This document shows, in pieces, positions 1 through 8,019 of a stretch of DNA of 23,013 nucleotides. A program made the position numbers and the translations under genes. The DNA is taken from NCBI GenBank assembly GCA_946577115.1, contig CAMOAP010000016.1, positions 1-23,013 on the forward strand, in the 5' to 3' direction. The notes beneath the pieces are model-generated. The model made no database searches. It had not been told where the DNA came from and worked only from the letters and a program-made list of their open reading frames with translations. The first letter of the stretch is position 1, and the number at the start of each line of letters is the position of its first letter. Origin of the DNA: an uncultured Acholeplasmataceae bacterium (GTDB lineage: Bacteria; Bacillota_I; Bacilli_A; Acholeplasmatales; Acholeplasmataceae).

Positions 1-13
1 TCAACATGTATTA

Positions 14-42
14 TTGGCATTGATGTTTAATTCTATTATAAC
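14..42 (+). promoter_or_regulatory. possible promoter (TTGGCA-N17-TATAAC)
   Basis: A TTGGCA box at 14-19 and a TATAAC box at 37-42 are separated by exactly 17 bases, which fits sigma-70/SigA spacing. No gene begins soon after it, and rpmF is more than 550 bases away behind a better promoter. In DNA this AT-rich, such pairs arise often by chance, so this is only a candidate. Confidence 0.25.
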
Positions 43-383
43 TCTTTTTTGTGTTAAAATATGATCACTTTTTTCACACTTTTTGGGTTTTTGATAAAAT
101 AAGGGTAAAAAAAGCTAAATAATGTTTAAAAAAAGGTGAAAAAATGATAAATTAATATGATAAAAATATTTAGGTAACATTTTTGAAAATGATTGTTAAA
201 TTTAGTAAAAACAATTACAAAAAGAAAAAAATTATGAAAAGATTCAAAGACATTAAAAACAATTATGTAATTATTAAAAGGAAAAATAATTATCTAAATT
301 TGGTTATTTATATTATTGTAATTTGACAAAATAATAATTAAAGTAATAAATCAGAATAAAAAGTAAAAAAATCTCAAAATAGA

Positions 384-412
384 TTGACAAAACAGCTTTT
401 TTAAGATAAAAT
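384..412 (+). promoter_or_regulatory. rpmF promoter
   Basis: A perfect -35 box TTGACA (384-389), a 17-base spacer and a -10 box TAAAAT (407-412) make a consensus-like SigA promoter. The spacer contains CTTTTTTAAG, which also occurs at the same place in the rpsJ promoter at 1222-1250. Transcription would start near position 420, which leaves a leader of about 190 bases before rpmF. The assignment rests on sequence match and position. Confidence 0.7.
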
Positions 413-608
413 AAACTTAGGTTTAAAATTAATTTTTGCATTCTTTGGCATGATTATTAATTTTTTTAAACTTAATTAAAGTGCTAATAATAATTTTTGG
501 TCAGTTATTCATTACGTTTTGATTAACCTTTTATTTGTTAAAAAATTTTATTATGAATTATAATAAATGCTTAAAACAAACAAAATTACCAAGAAAGGAT
601 TTGATAAA

Positions 609-815
609 ATGGCTGTTCCTTTTAGACGCACCGGAAAAACGGCAAAAAGAAAAAGACGTACTCATTATAAGTTGAGTAATCCTGCTTTAGTTCTTTGTAA
701 AGAAACTAATACTTTTACTTTGTCTCACAGAGTTACTAAAAATAGTTGTTATTACAAAGGAAAACTTATTTTAGAAAAAAACCTCCTAAAGCTCAAAAAA
801 ACAACTGACAATTAA
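609..815 (+). CDS. rpmF: 50S ribosomal protein L32
   Basis: Small protein of the large ribosomal subunit, 68 residues from this start. The N-terminus MAVPFRRTGKTAKRKRRTH and the later LSHRV and YYKGK segments are typical of L32. I chose the ATG at 609 over an in-frame ATG at 567 because AAAGGA lies 9 bases upstream and MAVPFRRT is the family start. The normal zinc ribbon has two CxxC pairs. Here only the first cysteine stands in its usual place; the other three positions are Thr, Thr and Ser, with one cysteine displaced by one residue. It is therefore a cysteine-poor L32 that probably does not bind zinc in the usual way. The gene is alone, with its own promoter, about 580 bases before the S10 cluster. 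Confidence 0.93.
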   Translation: MAVPFRRTGKTAKRKRRTHYKLSNPALVLCKETNTFTLSHRVTKNSCYYKGKLILEKNLLKLKKTTDN

Positions 816-823
816 TTTATCAT

Positions 824-867
824 TATTAGATAAATTATTTTTCTTAAATAATTGTTTTCTTAGACAA
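824..867. repeat. left arm of a 44-bp perfect inverted repeat
   Basis: This arm is the exact reverse complement of 1311-1354 over all 44 bases, and the match stops abruptly on both sides. It begins 9 bases after the rpmF stop codon, so it lies in the rpmF 3' region. Inside it, AATTATTT (833-840) and AAATAATT (846-853) can form a small hairpin with a TTCTT loop, followed by GTTTTCTT. The arm might therefore serve as a weak rpmF terminator. I see no flanking target-site duplication. Confidence 0.9.
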
Positions 868-925
868 ATATATTGTTTTTACTCATTTGGTTGGTATTAT
901 TTTCATTTATAGTTTGAATATTTTT

Positions 926-1020
926 TTGGTTTTATTTATTTTTTTATATTTATTATTTAATTTATTTTAAAAGAATTATTTTATTTTTAAGTATAGAAGA
1001 TAAAAAACAAATAAAACCAA
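926..1020. repeat. imperfect inverted repeat (about 20-bp arms)
   Basis: Positions 926-945 and 1001-1020 are reverse complements at 18 of 20 positions, the first 12 of them without a break (TTGGTTTTATTT). About 55 bases lie between the arms. It sits inside the larger 44-bp inverted repeat but off centre, so the two are not one continuous palindrome. It may be a hairpin in RNA, or chance in AT-rich DNA; the GG/CC at the arm ends makes chance less likely. Confidence 0.5.
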
Positions 1021-1221
1021 GGAGAAGCATAAATTTTATTAAAAAAATCATTATCACACTTTTTACTTGCTATTATTTGTGTATTTTTAAGTGTGTTTTT
1101 TTATTTCCTGTTAATAACAAAGTAAATAAATAAATCCTTTCACAATTTTAATTATTTGAAACAGCTTTTTTATTTTAAAAAAATTATTAATTATTTTTTT
1201 AATTTTTGTAATCAAAATGAC

Positions 1222-1250
1222 TTGCAATAAAGTCTTTTTTAAGGTATAAT
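1222..1250 (+). promoter_or_regulatory. promoter of the rpsJ-led ribosomal operon
   Basis: TTGCAA (1222-1227), a 17-base spacer and a perfect TATAAT (1245-1250) form the best promoter upstream of rpsJ. The predicted start near 1257 gives a leader of roughly 137 bases. That leader contains the right arm of the 44-bp inverted repeat. The spacer shares CTTTTTTAAG with the rpmF promoter, which suggests the two promoters are related or co-regulated. Confidence 0.8.
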
Positions 1251-1310
1251 AAAAAGGCTTGTTTTAAATATTTTTTCTTTTAATCCAAAAAAACAAAACA
1301 CTAATGTCAG

Positions 1311-1354
1311 TTGTCTAAGAAAACAATTATTTAAGAAAAATAATTTATCTAATA
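1311..1354. repeat. right arm of the 44-bp perfect inverted repeat
   Basis: Exact reverse complement of 824-867. It lies in the predicted untranslated leader of rpsJ, 39 bases before the GTG start. It carries the same internal AATTATTT/AAATAATT hairpin, here with an AAGAA loop. The rpsJ leader and the rpmF 3' region could therefore pair with each other as RNA, or form a long stem if one transcript spans both. Confidence 0.9.
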
Positions 1355-1393
1355 GACAATATTTTTAAATATTTATAAAAAAGGAGAATATAA

Positions 1394-1711
1394 GTGAACA
1401 AAAAAGAAAAAGAAATTATCAAAATAATTCTAAGAGCCTACGACCATCATTTAATTGATCAAGCAGCTAAAAAAATTATTGATATGGTCAATAAAACAGG
1501 AGTAAATATTGAAGGTCCAATACCTCTTCCTACCAGAAAAGAAGTATTTACTGTTTTGCGTTCCCCTTTCGTTAACAAAGATTCAAGAGAACAATTTGAA
1601 CGACGAACTCACAAACGTTTAATTCAAATTATTAATCCTAATAAAAAAACAATTGAATCTTTAATGCATATTAGTTTGCCACCTGCAATTGATATTTTGT
1701 TAAAAAAATAA
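1394..1711 (+). CDS. rpsJ: 30S ribosomal protein S10
   Basis: S10 (105 residues) is part of the 30S head and, as NusE, joins the antitermination complex in many bacteria. The family segments [10 protein letters not shown] near residue 13, [10 protein letters not shown] near 41 and [10 protein letters not shown] near 69 are all present. The start is GTG, with AAGGAG about 6 bases upstream; there is no better ATG. It opens the S10-spc-alpha cluster behind its own promoter and a long leader. A gap of 132 bases, the widest inside the cluster, separates it from rplC. I see no clear promoter in that gap. Confidence 0.96.
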   Translation: MNKKEKEIIKIILRAYDHHLIDQAAKKIIDMVNKTGVNIEGPIPLPTRKEVFTVLRSPFVNKDSREQFERRTHKRLIQIINPNKKTIESLMHISLPPAIDILLKK

Positions 1712-1843
1712 ACCAATAGCAAAAAACAAACAATTTAGACACTATTCATTTTAATATAAATAAATATTTACTTTTTGAAAAACACTTTAAAAAGATTTTT
1801 AAAAATTTTAAAACCAAAATGAAAAAAAAGAAAGGGGAAGGAT

Positions 1844-2509
1844 ATGGCTCAAGGAATCTTAGGTAAAAAAATAGGAATGACTCAAATTTTTAACGAACAA
1901 GGAGAATTACTTCCAGTAACAATAGTAGATGTTGCAGCCAACGTTGTTTTACAACAAAAAAAAGTTGACCAAGACGGCTATCAAGCTACTCAAATAGGTT
2001 TTTGTGATAAAAAAGAAAAAAACACTTCTAAACCTATGTTAGGACATTTTAAAAAAGCAACTACTGCCCCTAAGCGCTTCATTAAAGAAATTAACTTTAG
2101 TTCAGATGTCAACTCAAACCTAGCTAATTTAGCGTTAGGTGCCCTAATCACAAACGCTTTATTTCAAGTAGGTGATTTAGTTGATGTCACAGGAACTTCC
2201 AAAGGTAAAGGTTTTGCTGGTTCTATTAAAAGACACAACCAAAGAAGAGGTCCTGAAAGTCACGGGTCTCGTTATCACCGTCGTCCAGGTTCAATGGGCC
2301 CTATTAAAGGCAAATTAAAAGGTAAAAAACTACCAGGACACATGGGACACGAAACTGTTACTATTCAAAATTTAGTTATTATTTCGGTGGATACTGAAAA
2401 AAATTTATTCTTAATTAAAGGCAATGTACCAGGACCTAATAAAGGTTTTGTAATGATCAAATCTGCTGTAAAAAAATTAACAAAGGAGCAAAAGCATGCC
2501 AAAAATTAA
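1844..2509 (+). CDS. rplC: 50S ribosomal protein L3
   Basis: L3 (221 residues) binds 23S rRNA early in 50S assembly and reaches toward the peptidyl transferase centre. It opens with [13 protein letters not shown], the family signature. The central loop [15 protein letters not shown] near residue 125, followed by a Gly/His/Arg-rich stretch, is the rRNA-contacting extension. Length is normal for bacterial L3. A purine-rich GGGGAAGGA site precedes the ATG. The last 14 bases overlap the start of rplD in another frame, so rplD is probably translated by coupling. Confidence 0.97.
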   Translation: MAQGILGKKIGMTQIFNEQGELLPVTIVDVAANVVLQQKKVDQDGYQATQIGFCDKKEKNTSKPMLGHFKKATTAPKRFIKEINFSSDVNSNLANLALGALITNALFQVGDLVDVTGTSKGKGFAGSIKRHNQRRGPESHGSRYHRRPGSMGPIKGKLKGKKLPGHMGHETVTIQNLVIISVDTEKNLFLIKGNVPGPNKGFVMIKSAVKKLTKEQKHAKN

Positions 2510-3119
2510 TATTCTTAATCAACAAGGCGACTTCGTTTCTGAAAAGATTTTAGCAACTACTGTTTTTGATATTAAACCTAATCAACAAGTTTTATACGAC
2601 GTTGTAAATGCTCAAAGAGCTGCAATGCGTCAAGGCACACACGCTACCAAAACTCGTGCCTTAGTTGCTGGTGGAGGTAAAAAACCATGGAGACAAAAAG
2701 GAACTGGTCGTGCTCGTCATGGTTCTATTCGTTCTCCTTTATGGCGTGGCGGCGGAGTTACTTTTGGACCGTCCCCAAGAGATTATTCTGTTAAAGTAAA
2801 CCAAAAAGTACGTAGTCTAGCTCTAAAATCAGCTTTATCACTCCAAGCTCAAAATAATAAATTAGTAGTTGTAGACAACATTAATTTAACAACTCACAAA
2901 ACTAAAGATTTCCAACAAATGTTACAAAAATTAAATATCACTTCCAAATCCTTAATTGTAGTTACTCAAATGACAGAACAATTAGCTTTGGCTTCTCGCA
3001 ATCTATCTTATATTACTTTAGAAACAACCTCTCATGCAAGCGTTTATCAAATCCTTAATTGCAAACAATTAGTCTTAACTGCTGAGGCTGTTAACTATTT
3101 TGAAGAGGTTTTAAAATAA
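2496..3119 (+). CDS. rplD: 50S ribosomal protein L4
   Basis: L4 (207 residues) is an early-assembling 50S protein whose long loop lines the exit tunnel. In E. coli it also represses the S10 operon; whether that holds here is unknown. The loop [19 protein letters not shown], near residues 60-78, is the diagnostic element and is intact. The start overlaps rplC by 14 bases, with AAAGGAGCAAAGC just upstream. The stop is TAATG, whose last bases open rplW, so three genes in a row are coupled. Confidence 0.97.
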   Translation: MPKINILNQQGDFVSEKILATTVFDIKPNQQVLYDVVNAQRAAMRQGTHATKTRALVAGGGKKPWRQKGTGRARHGSIRSPLWRGGGVTFGPSPRDYSVKVNQKVRSLALKSALSLQAQNNKLVVVDNINLTTHKTKDFQQMLQKLNITSKSLIVVTQMTEQLALASRNLSYITLETTSHASVYQILNCKQLVLTAEAVNYFEEVLK

Positions 3120-3421
3120 TGAATAAATACTATGATTTAGTTAAAGCGCCAATCATTACTGAATTAACTAATAAATTGATCGAAAGACAAAATAAATACA
3201 CCTTTAAAGTTGCCAAAACATCTAATAAAGTAGAAATTAAAAAAGCTTTAGAAAGCATTTTCCAAGTTAAAGTTTTATCAGTTAACACTCGCAATGTTTT
3301 ACCTCAATTCAAAAGAAAAGGTAAATTCGAAGGCTATACTTCGGGTTATAAAAAAGCTATTTGCAAAGTAGCTCCGGGGCAAAAAATTAAAATACTTGCT
3401 GACGAATCAACTCAAACTTAA
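3119..3421 (+). CDS. rplW: 50S ribosomal protein L23
   Basis: L23 (100 residues) sits at the tunnel exit and is the docking site for trigger factor and SRP in other bacteria. The family pattern is visible: an N-terminal KAPIITELTNKL segment, the YTFKVAKTSNKVEIKKALE helix-strand region near residues 27-45, and VLSVNTRNV. The ATG shares its A with the last base of the rplD stop codon (TAATG). It is followed by a 47-base gap before rplB. Confidence 0.95.
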   Translation: MNKYYDLVKAPIITELTNKLIERQNKYTFKVAKTSNKVEIKKALESIFQVKVLSVNTRNVLPQFKRKGKFEGYTSGYKKAICKVAPGQKIKILADESTQT

Positions 3422-3468
3422 ACAAAACAAAGATTAACAATTAAAAAAAATATAAGGCAGGTATAAAT

Positions 3469-4299
3469 ATGGCAATTAAAAAATATAAACCCACTACAAA
3501 TGGATGTCGTAATATGAGTGTTTCTACTTTTTCAGAAATCACCACTCAAACTCCTGAAAAAAGTTTATTGGTATCTTATAAAGACCAAGCCGGACGCAAT
3601 AACCAAGGTAAAATTACAGTAAGACATCGTGGCGGCGGAGTTAAAAGAAAATACCGTTTAATTGATTTTAAAAGAAACAAAGATAACATTGTTGGCAAAG
3701 TAGCTACCATTGAATATGATCCAAACCGTAGTGCTAACATCGCCTTAATTTACTATGTAGATGGCGAAAAAAGATACATTCTTGCTCCTAAAGGACTTAC
3801 AGTAGGGATGCAAATTGTTTCTGGTAAAGAAGCAGATATTAAAGCTGCCAATTGCCTTCCTTTAATTAATATTCCAGTAGGAGCAACTGTTCATAACATC
3901 GAATTAAAACCAGGTAAAGGCGGACAAATTGCTCGTAGTGCTGGTTCTTCTTGTCAAATTATTAGTAGAGAAGACAAATACGTACTATTACGTCTTCAAT
4001 CAGGCGAAGTTCGCAAAGTGCTTGGAACTTGTCGTGCTACTATAGGAGAGATTGGCAATGAATCTTACAAACTAATTAATTACGGTAAAGCAGGTAAAAA
4101 ACGTTTCTTAGGAATAAGACCAACAGTAAGAGGTTCTGCTATGAACCCGAACGATCACCCTCATGGCGGTGGCGAAGGTAGAGCTCCTATTGGACGCAAA
4201 TCACCAATGACACCTTGGGGTAAAAAAGCTCGCGGGGTCAAAACTCGTGATCGTAAAAAAGCATCTAATGCTTTAATTATTAGACGTCGTGCAAAATAA
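3469..4299 (+). CDS. rplB: 50S ribosomal protein L2
   Basis: L2 (276 residues) is a core 50S protein needed for subunit joining and for peptidyl transferase activity. The N-terminal OB-fold region ([13 protein letters not shown], then [13 protein letters not shown]) and the C-terminal SH3-like region are both complete. The signature [20 protein letters not shown] near residue 225 includes the conserved histidine implicated in function. The weak ribosome binding site AAGGCAGG precedes the ATG. Length matches the family. It is 12 bases from rpsS. Confidence 0.98.
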   Translation: MAIKKYKPTTNGCRNMSVSTFSEITTQTPEKSLLVSYKDQAGRNNQGKITVRHRGGGVKRKYRLIDFKRNKDNIVGKVATIEYDPNRSANIALIYYVDGEKRYILAPKGLTVGMQIVSGKEADIKAANCLPLINIPVGATVHNIELKPGKGGQIARSAGSSCQIISREDKYVLLRLQSGEVRKVLGTCRATIGEIGNESYKLINYGKAGKKRFLGIRPTVRGSAMNPNDHPHGGGEGRAPIGRKSPMTPWGKKARGVKTRDRKKASNALIIRRRAK

Positions 4300-4311
4300 G
4301 GAGTTGTTAAT

Positions 4312-4593
4312 ATGCCACGTTCAGTTAAAAAAGGACCTATTGTTGCTAGCCATCTATTAGCAAAAATAGAAAAACAAAAAAACTTAAAAAACAAAAAAGT
4401 GATCCAAACTTGGTCACGCAGTTCTACAATTACACCTATTTTTGTAGGACACAAAATCGCTGTTTATAACGGACGAGAACATATTCCAGTCTATATTACA
4501 GAAAACATGGTAGGACATAAGTTAGGTGAATTTTCCCCTACACGCACTTACCGTGGACACAACAAAAAAGACAAAAAAATGCAAAAAAAATAA
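4312..4593 (+). CDS. rpsS: 30S ribosomal protein S19
   Basis: S19 (93 residues) binds the head of the 30S subunit with S13, near the A-site t[14 protein letters not shown], the [14 protein letters not shown] block around residues 33-46 and [15 protein letters not shown] are all typical. AAGGAG (4298-4303), overlapping the rplB stop codon, serves as its ribosome binding site. The C-terminus ends in a short lysine-rich tail. The gene runs straight into rplV after 20 bases. Confidence 0.97.
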   Translation: MPRSVKKGPIVASHLLAKIEKQKNLKNKKVIQTWSRSSTITPIFVGHKIAVYNGREHIPVYITENMVGHKLGEFSPTRTYRGHNKKDKKMQKK

Positions 4594-4613
4594 AATAATG
4601 GGAAGGAATAACT

Positions 4614-5003
4614 ATGGAAACCAAAAACGCCAAAGCGATTGTTAGAAAAGTTTCAATCGCCCCTCGCAAATCACGTTTAGTTGTTGATTTAATTCGAGGA
4701 AAAAATATTGCACAAGCTCAAGCTATTTTAACTTTTACCCCTAAAGTAGCTGCTCCCGTTATTTTAAAACTTTTAAACAGTGCTGTTTCCAATGCTGTTA
4801 ATAATTTAAAATTAAACCGCGAACAACTTTATGTTAAAGAAGTTTTTGTCAACGAAGGATTTCGTTTAAAACGTATGTTTCCAAGAGCTAAAGGTTCTGG
4901 TGATATGATTAAAAAAAGAACTAGCCACATTACTTTAGTAATAACTTCTAGCCCAAACTTGCAAACATCAAAGGAGGAAGAAAAAAGTGGGTCAAAAAAC
5001 TAA
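4614..5003 (+). CDS. rplV: 50S ribosomal protein L22
   Basis: L22 (129 residues) contributes a beta hairpin to the wall of the peptide exit tunnel, where macrolide resistance mutations occur in other bacteria. [18 protein letters not shown] near residue 13, the asparagine-rich SNAVNNLKL, and the hairpin [17 protein letters not shown] near 91-107 are present. The protein is about 15-20 residues longer than usual because of a polar C-terminal tail. That tail contains the strong AAAGGAGGA ribosome binding site of rpsC, which starts 17 bases before rplV ends. The rplV-rpsC pair is a standard phytoplasma classification marker. Confidence 0.97.
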   Translation: METKNAKAIVRKVSIAPRKSRLVVDLIRGKNIAQAQAILTFTPKVAAPVILKLLNSAVSNAVNNLKLNREQLYVKEVFVNEGFRLKRMFPRAKGSGDMIKKRTSHITLVITSSPNLQTSKEEEKSGSKN

Positions 5004-5745
5004 TCCTAACGGCTTAAGATTAGGCATTATTAGAACTTGGGAATCTCAATGGTTTGTTAATGATAAGGAAATTCCTAATTTAATTAAAGAGGATTTTTTA
5101 ATTCGTAAACTAATCCATAATTTTGCTAAAAAAAGCGCTATCAGTCAAATTGACATCGAACGCCTAAAAGAAAAAAACAAAAACCGTATCACTATTTCTG
5201 TCCACGCCGCTAAACCAGGCGTTATTATTGGAAAAGATGGCGATACACGCAACAAATTGGTTGCCCAACTTAAAGAAATTACCCAAAAAGGCATTAATCT
5301 TAATGTTTTAGAAGTTAAAAACCCTGATAAAATCGCTTTATTAATTGCTCAAAATATGGCTGCACAACTAGAAAATCGTATGTTTTTTCGCCGTGTTCAA
5401 AAAATGGCAATTCAAAAAGCCTTAAAAGCAGGCGCCAAAGGAGTAAAAACTTTAATTTCTGGTCGTTTGGGTGGTGCTGAAATAGCTCGAAGCGAAGGAC
5501 ATGCCGAAGGTAGAGTTCCTCTACACACTCTAAGAGCAGACATCGATTACGCTGCTGTTGAAGCTCACACTACTTATGGAGTTTTAGGAATTAAAGTATG
5601 GATTTTCCACGGTGAAGTTTTACCAGGACAAACCATTCTAGACACTAGAAAATCGTTTTCCTCCCAATATTCTAATACTCCTAACAGACGCCCTCGCAAT
5701 TTCAAAGGAGGCAACAATAATCATGTTAATGCCAAAAAGAACTAA
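4987..5745 (+). CDS. rpsC: 30S ribosomal protein S3
   Basis: S3 (252 residues) forms part of the mRNA entry channel and helicase of the 30S subunit. The start is GTG and begins the family sequence [17 protein letters not shown] domain follows with the motif GVIIGKDGD near residue 78. The C-terminal domain holds the conserved [12 protein letters not shown] near 158 and the [11 protein letters not shown] segment. It is longer than the usual 210-230 residues owing to a tail rich in Asn and Arg. The gene overlaps rplV by 17 bases and rplP by 23. Confidence 0.97.
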   Translation: MGQKTNPNGLRLGIIRTWESQWFVNDKEIPNLIKEDFLIRKLIHNFAKKSAISQIDIERLKEKNKNRITISVHAAKPGVIIGKDGDTRNKLVAQLKEITQKGINLNVLEVKNPDKIALLIAQNMAAQLENRMFFRRVQKMAIQKALKAGAKGVKTLISGRLGGAEIARSEGHAEGRVPLHTLRADIDYAAVEAHTTYGVLGIKVWIFHGEVLPGQTILDTRKSFSSQYSNTPNRRPRNFKGGNNNHVNAKKN

Positions 5746-6145
5746 ATATCGTCGCCCTCACCGCGTTAGTTTTGAAGGAAAATCCAAAGGTAAAAATGTT
5801 ATTGTCAACGGAAACCACGCTTTGGTTGCTAAAGAAGGTGCTTTTATTACTAACAAACAAATTGAAGCCGCTCGCATTGCAATGACACGTTACATGAAAA
5901 GAACAGGAAAAGTGTGGATCAACATTTTCCCGCATCTATCCTTAACTAAAAAACCTTTAGAAGTAAGAATGGGTTCTGGTAAAGGTTCTCCGGAAGAATG
6001 GGTAGCTGTGGTAAAAACAGGTAAAGTTTTGTTCGAAGTTAAAGACACCACTAATTCTTACCAAATAGAAATAGAAGCTTTAAGACTTGCGTCTCACAAA
6101 TTACCGATTAAAACTAAAATCGTTAAAAAAGGTGCTGAAATATGA
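5723..6145 (+). CDS. rplP: 50S ribosomal protein L16
   Basis: L16 (140 residues) organises the A-site region of the 50S subunit. [15 protein letters not shown] is the classical start, and the [29 protein letters not shown] and [14 protein letters not shown] blocks complete the family. A second in-frame ATG lies two codons later. The first is preferred because AGGAGG (5706-5711) sits 11 bases before it and the longer N-terminus is standard. It overlaps rpsC by 23 bases, one of the longest overlaps in the cluster, and shares ATGA with rpmC. Confidence 0.97.
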   Translation: MLMPKRTKYRRPHRVSFEGKSKGKNVIVNGNHALVAKEGAFITNKQIEAARIAMTRYMKRTGKVWINIFPHLSLTKKPLEVRMGSGKGSPEEWVAVVKTGKVLFEVKDTTNSYQIEIEALRLASHKLPIKTKIVKKGAEI

Positions 6146-6462
6146 AAACTCAAGAAATTTTAAAATTAAATCCAGAAGAATTAGAAAACAAAGTAGACAA
6201 ATTAAAGCAAGAACTGTTTGATTTGCGTTTTCAATTAGCTTTAGGCAAACTAACTAACACTGCCAAAATAAAAAATCTTAAAAAAACTATTGCTCGCATC
6301 AAAACCATCCTAACCCAAAAAAGCAATCAAACACAAACAGACTCTACACCAACTTTTATCACTTCTACTGCCAAACCTTTTTTAGCAAAACCAACCACCT
6401 CTGATTTAGATGTTACTGTAGAAACTATCAAGGAGGAAAAAAATAATGCAACGCAATTTTAG
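6142..6462 (+). CDS. rpmC: 50S ribosomal protein L29, with a long C-terminal tail
   Basis: L29 lies at the tunnel exit beside L23. The first 60 residues show the normal two-helix protein: [17 protein letters not shown], then [14 protein letters not shown], then [19 protein letters not shown]29 is usually 60-70 residues, but this one has 106. The extra 40 or so residues are rich in Thr, Lys and Ser, with no recognisable fold. The DNA of the tail carries the AAGGAGG ribosome binding site of rpsQ and overlaps rpsQ by 17 bases. The tail may therefore persist partly because it bridges two genes. The start overlaps rplP by four bases (ATGA). Confidence 0.95.
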   Translation: MKTQEILKLNPEELENKVDKLKQELFDLRFQLALGKLTNTAKIKNLKKTIARIKTILTQKSNQTQTDSTPTFITSTAKPFLAKPTTSDLDVTVETIKEEKNNATQF

Positions 6463-6709
6463 AAAAACTTTCGTAGGTAAAGTAGTTTCAGATAAAATGG
6501 ATAAAACCATTACTGTTATTGTTGATATTTATAAAAAAGATCCTTTATATGGCAAAAGAGTGAAACAATCGAAAAAATTCCACGTCCATGATGAAAATCA
6601 AGAAGCCAAACCAGGCGATTTAGTTAATTTTATGGAAACAAGGCCTCTTTCTAAAACTAAAAGATTTCGATTATTCAAAATTATTTCCCATTCAAAGAGT
6701 TTAAAGTAA
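6446..6709 (+). CDS. rpsQ: 30S ribosomal protein S17
   Basis: S17 (87 residues) is a primary 16S rRNA binding protein with an OB fold. [35 protein letters not shown] and [18 protein letters not shown] are the expected family blocks in the expected order. The ribosome binding site AAGGAGG lies inside the end of rpmC, and its own start overlaps rpmC by 17 bases. It is followed after 12 bases by rplN, with AAGGAG overlapping the stop codon. Confidence 0.96.
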   Translation: MQRNFRKTFVGKVVSDKMDKTITVIVDIYKKDPLYGKRVKQSKKFHVHDENQEAKPGDLVNFMETRPLSKTKRFRLFKIISHSKSLK

Positions 6710-6721
6710 GGAGATTTTGAG

Positions 6722-7084
6722 ATGATTCAACGAGAAAGTCGTTTAGTCGTAGCGGATAACAGCGGCGCTAAAGAAGTTTTAGTTATTGGCATTTTAGGAG
6801 GCACTCGTCGTAGTCATGTAAATATCGGAGATATTGTAGTGGTAACTGTTAAATCAGGTTATGGTACAGTTAAAAAACATGACGTTCTAAAAGCTGTCAT
6901 TGTACGCACCAAAAAAGGTCTAAGACGTCAAAATGGCTCTTACATTAAATTTGACGATAATGCTGTAGTGCTTTTAAAAGAAGATTTAAATATTATTGGT
7001 ACCCGTATTTTTGGTCCAGTAGTTAGAGAATTGAGTGATAAGAAATTTTCGAAAATAGTTTCTTTAGCCCAATTAGTTTTGTAA
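6722..7084 (+). CDS. rplN: 50S ribosomal protein L14
   Basis: L14 (120 residues, very near the usual 122) sits at the subunit interface and is the binding site of the silencing factor RsfS in other bacteria. [19 protein letters not shown], the [20 protein letters not shown] stretch near residue 61 and the C-terminal [20 protein letters not shown] are highly typical. This is one of the most conserved proteins in the window and shows no anomaly. The gap to rplX is 12 bases. Confidence 0.98.
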   Translation: MIQRESRLVVADNSGAKEVLVIGILGGTRRSHVNIGDIVVVTVKSGYGTVKKHDVLKAVIVRTKKGLRRQNGSYIKFDDNAVVLLKEDLNIIGTRIFGPVVRELSDKKFSKIVSLAQLVL

Positions 7085-7096
7085 GGAGACAACTCA

Positions 7097-7444
7097 ATGC
7101 GTATTAAAGTAGGAGAAACAGTAGCTATTTTAGCTGGAAAAGATCGTTTTGTCACAGACGAATCAGGTAAAAAAAGGACTAAAACAGGTAAAGTATTAAA
7201 AGTTTTTGCCAAAACTCAAAAAATTATTGTTGAAGGTGTCAACATCAAAACAAAACACCAATCTCCTTCCCAAAACGAAGAAAAGGGCACCATCGTTAAA
7301 CAAGAAGCGCCCATTCATATTTCTAATGTAGCTTTAGTGGACCCCCAAACACAAACTCCCACTAAAGTAGGTATTCGCATAAAATCAGGTAAAAAAGTTC
7401 GTTATACTAAAAAAACAAATCAAACATTAGACGAAAAAAATTAA
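7097..7444 (+). CDS. rplX: 50S ribosomal protein L24
   Basis: L24 (115 residues) starts 50S assembly by binding the 5' end of 23S rRNA. It begins with a KOW-type segment, MRIKVGETVAILAGKDRF, then GKVLKVFAKTQKIIVEGVN. NIKTKHQSPSQNEEKG and HISNVALVDP complete the family. It is about ten residues longer than the average because of a short insertion (VTDESGKKRT, near residues 16-25) and a lysine-rich tail. AAGGAG follows the rplN stop codon directly. Confidence 0.96.
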   Translation: MRIKVGETVAILAGKDRFVTDESGKKRTKTGKVLKVFAKTQKIIVEGVNIKTKHQSPSQNEEKGTIVKQEAPIHISNVALVDPQTQTPTKVGIRIKSGKKVRYTKKTNQTLDEKN

Positions 7445-7459
7445 GGAGGCTTTGTAGCA

Positions 7460-8005
7460 ATGTCAATTCAAAAAGAAAATACTTTAGACTATTCCAAAAT
7501 CACTGCTACCTTAATGGAAACTTTTAATTATAAATCCATTATGCAAGTCCCAAAAGTAGAGAAAGTTGTCATCAATATGGGTGTAGGCGATGCTATTTTC
7601 AATGTTAAAGTTTGGGATGATGTAGTAGAAGAATTAAAATTATTAAGCGGGCAAAGCCCTGTTATCACTAAAGCCAAAAAAGCTATTTCTAATTTTAAAT
7701 TACGTGAAGGCATGCTAATTGGAGCTAAAGTGACTTTAAGAGGAGCTCGAAAAGAAGCATTTTTATACAAATTAACTCGTTTAGTTTTCCCCCGCGTAAG
7801 AGATTTTAGAGGCATTTCTGGCAAATCTTTTGACGGTAGAGGTAATTACGCTCTAGGATTAAAAGAACAAATTGTTTTCCCAGAAATTAATATCGACAAA
7901 GTTAAAAAAATTCGTGGCATGGATATTATTATCGTAACCACTGCCAAAAATAACACTCAAGCCAAAAAGCTTTTAGAGCTTTATGGTATGCCGTTTAAAA
8001 ATTAA
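7460..8005 (+). CDS. rplE: 50S ribosomal protein L5
   Basis: L5 (181 residues) binds 5S rRNA and contacts P-site tRNA and S13. [18 protein letters not shown] near residue 27, [19 protein letters not shown] near 66, and the [20 protein letters not shown] block near 111 are diagnostic. Length matches the family. A strong AAGGAGG follows the rplX stop codon. The gene leads into rpsN with 14 bases between. Confidence 0.98.
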   Translation: MSIQKENTLDYSKITATLMETFNYKSIMQVPKVEKVVINMGVGDAIFNVKVWDDVVEELKLLSGQSPVITKAKKAISNFKLREGMLIGAKVTLRGARKEAFLYKLTRLVFPRVRDFRGISGKSFDGRGNYALGLKEQIVFPEINIDKVKKIRGMDIIIVTTAKNNTQAKKLLELYGMPFKN

Positions 8006-8019
8006 AGGAACTAATACTT

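Larger units (their letters stand above)
1..566. other. AT-rich non-coding region upstream of rpmF
   Basis: No gene is supported here. All reading frames are short, and the longest I noted is a 30-codon basic peptide frame at 234-326 without a convincing ribosome binding site. The DNA is dominated by A and T runs. It contains the promoter placed directly upstream of rpmF (384-412) and a weaker promoter-like pair near its left end. The rest may be decayed sequence or a long leader; I see no structured RNA, tRNA or long repeat. Confidence 0.6.
868..1310. other. gene-free segment enclosed by the inverted repeat
   Basis: This 443-base segment has no supportable gene. It contains a second, imperfect inverted repeat (926-945 with 1001-1020), and a CACACTT/AAGTGTG hairpin candidate (1055-1061 with 1089-1095) followed by T residues. 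It also has a short hydrophobic frame at 1029-1133 behind an AAGGAG sequence but with no normal start codon. The strong rpsJ promoter (1222-1250) is near its right end. It could be an invertible segment, a degraded miniature element, or ordinary leader DNA; the sequence alone does not decide. Confidence 0.5.

Noticed and set aside
234-326. A 30-codon basic/hydrophobic frame upstream of rpmF
   Set aside because: No ribosome binding site, very low complexity, and a length expected by chance in AT-rich DNA.
567-608. Upstream in-frame ATG extending rpmF by 14 residues
   Set aside because: L32 begins MAVPFRRT, and the ribosome binding site AAAGGA is correctly spaced for the ATG at 609.
824-1354. 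Reading the inverted-repeat unit as an insertion sequence
   Set aside because: It has no transposase frame and no target-site duplication that I can see; only a transposase-less element remains possible.
1775-1803. Promoter-like TTGAAA in the rpsJ-rplC gap
   Set aside because: No acceptable -10 box at 16-18 bases; the gap is only A/T runs.
4161-4454. Minus-strand open frame opposite rplB/rpsS, and similar ones opposite other ribosomal genes
   Set aside because: They mirror conserved genes in antisense, have no family match I recognise and no proper start signals.
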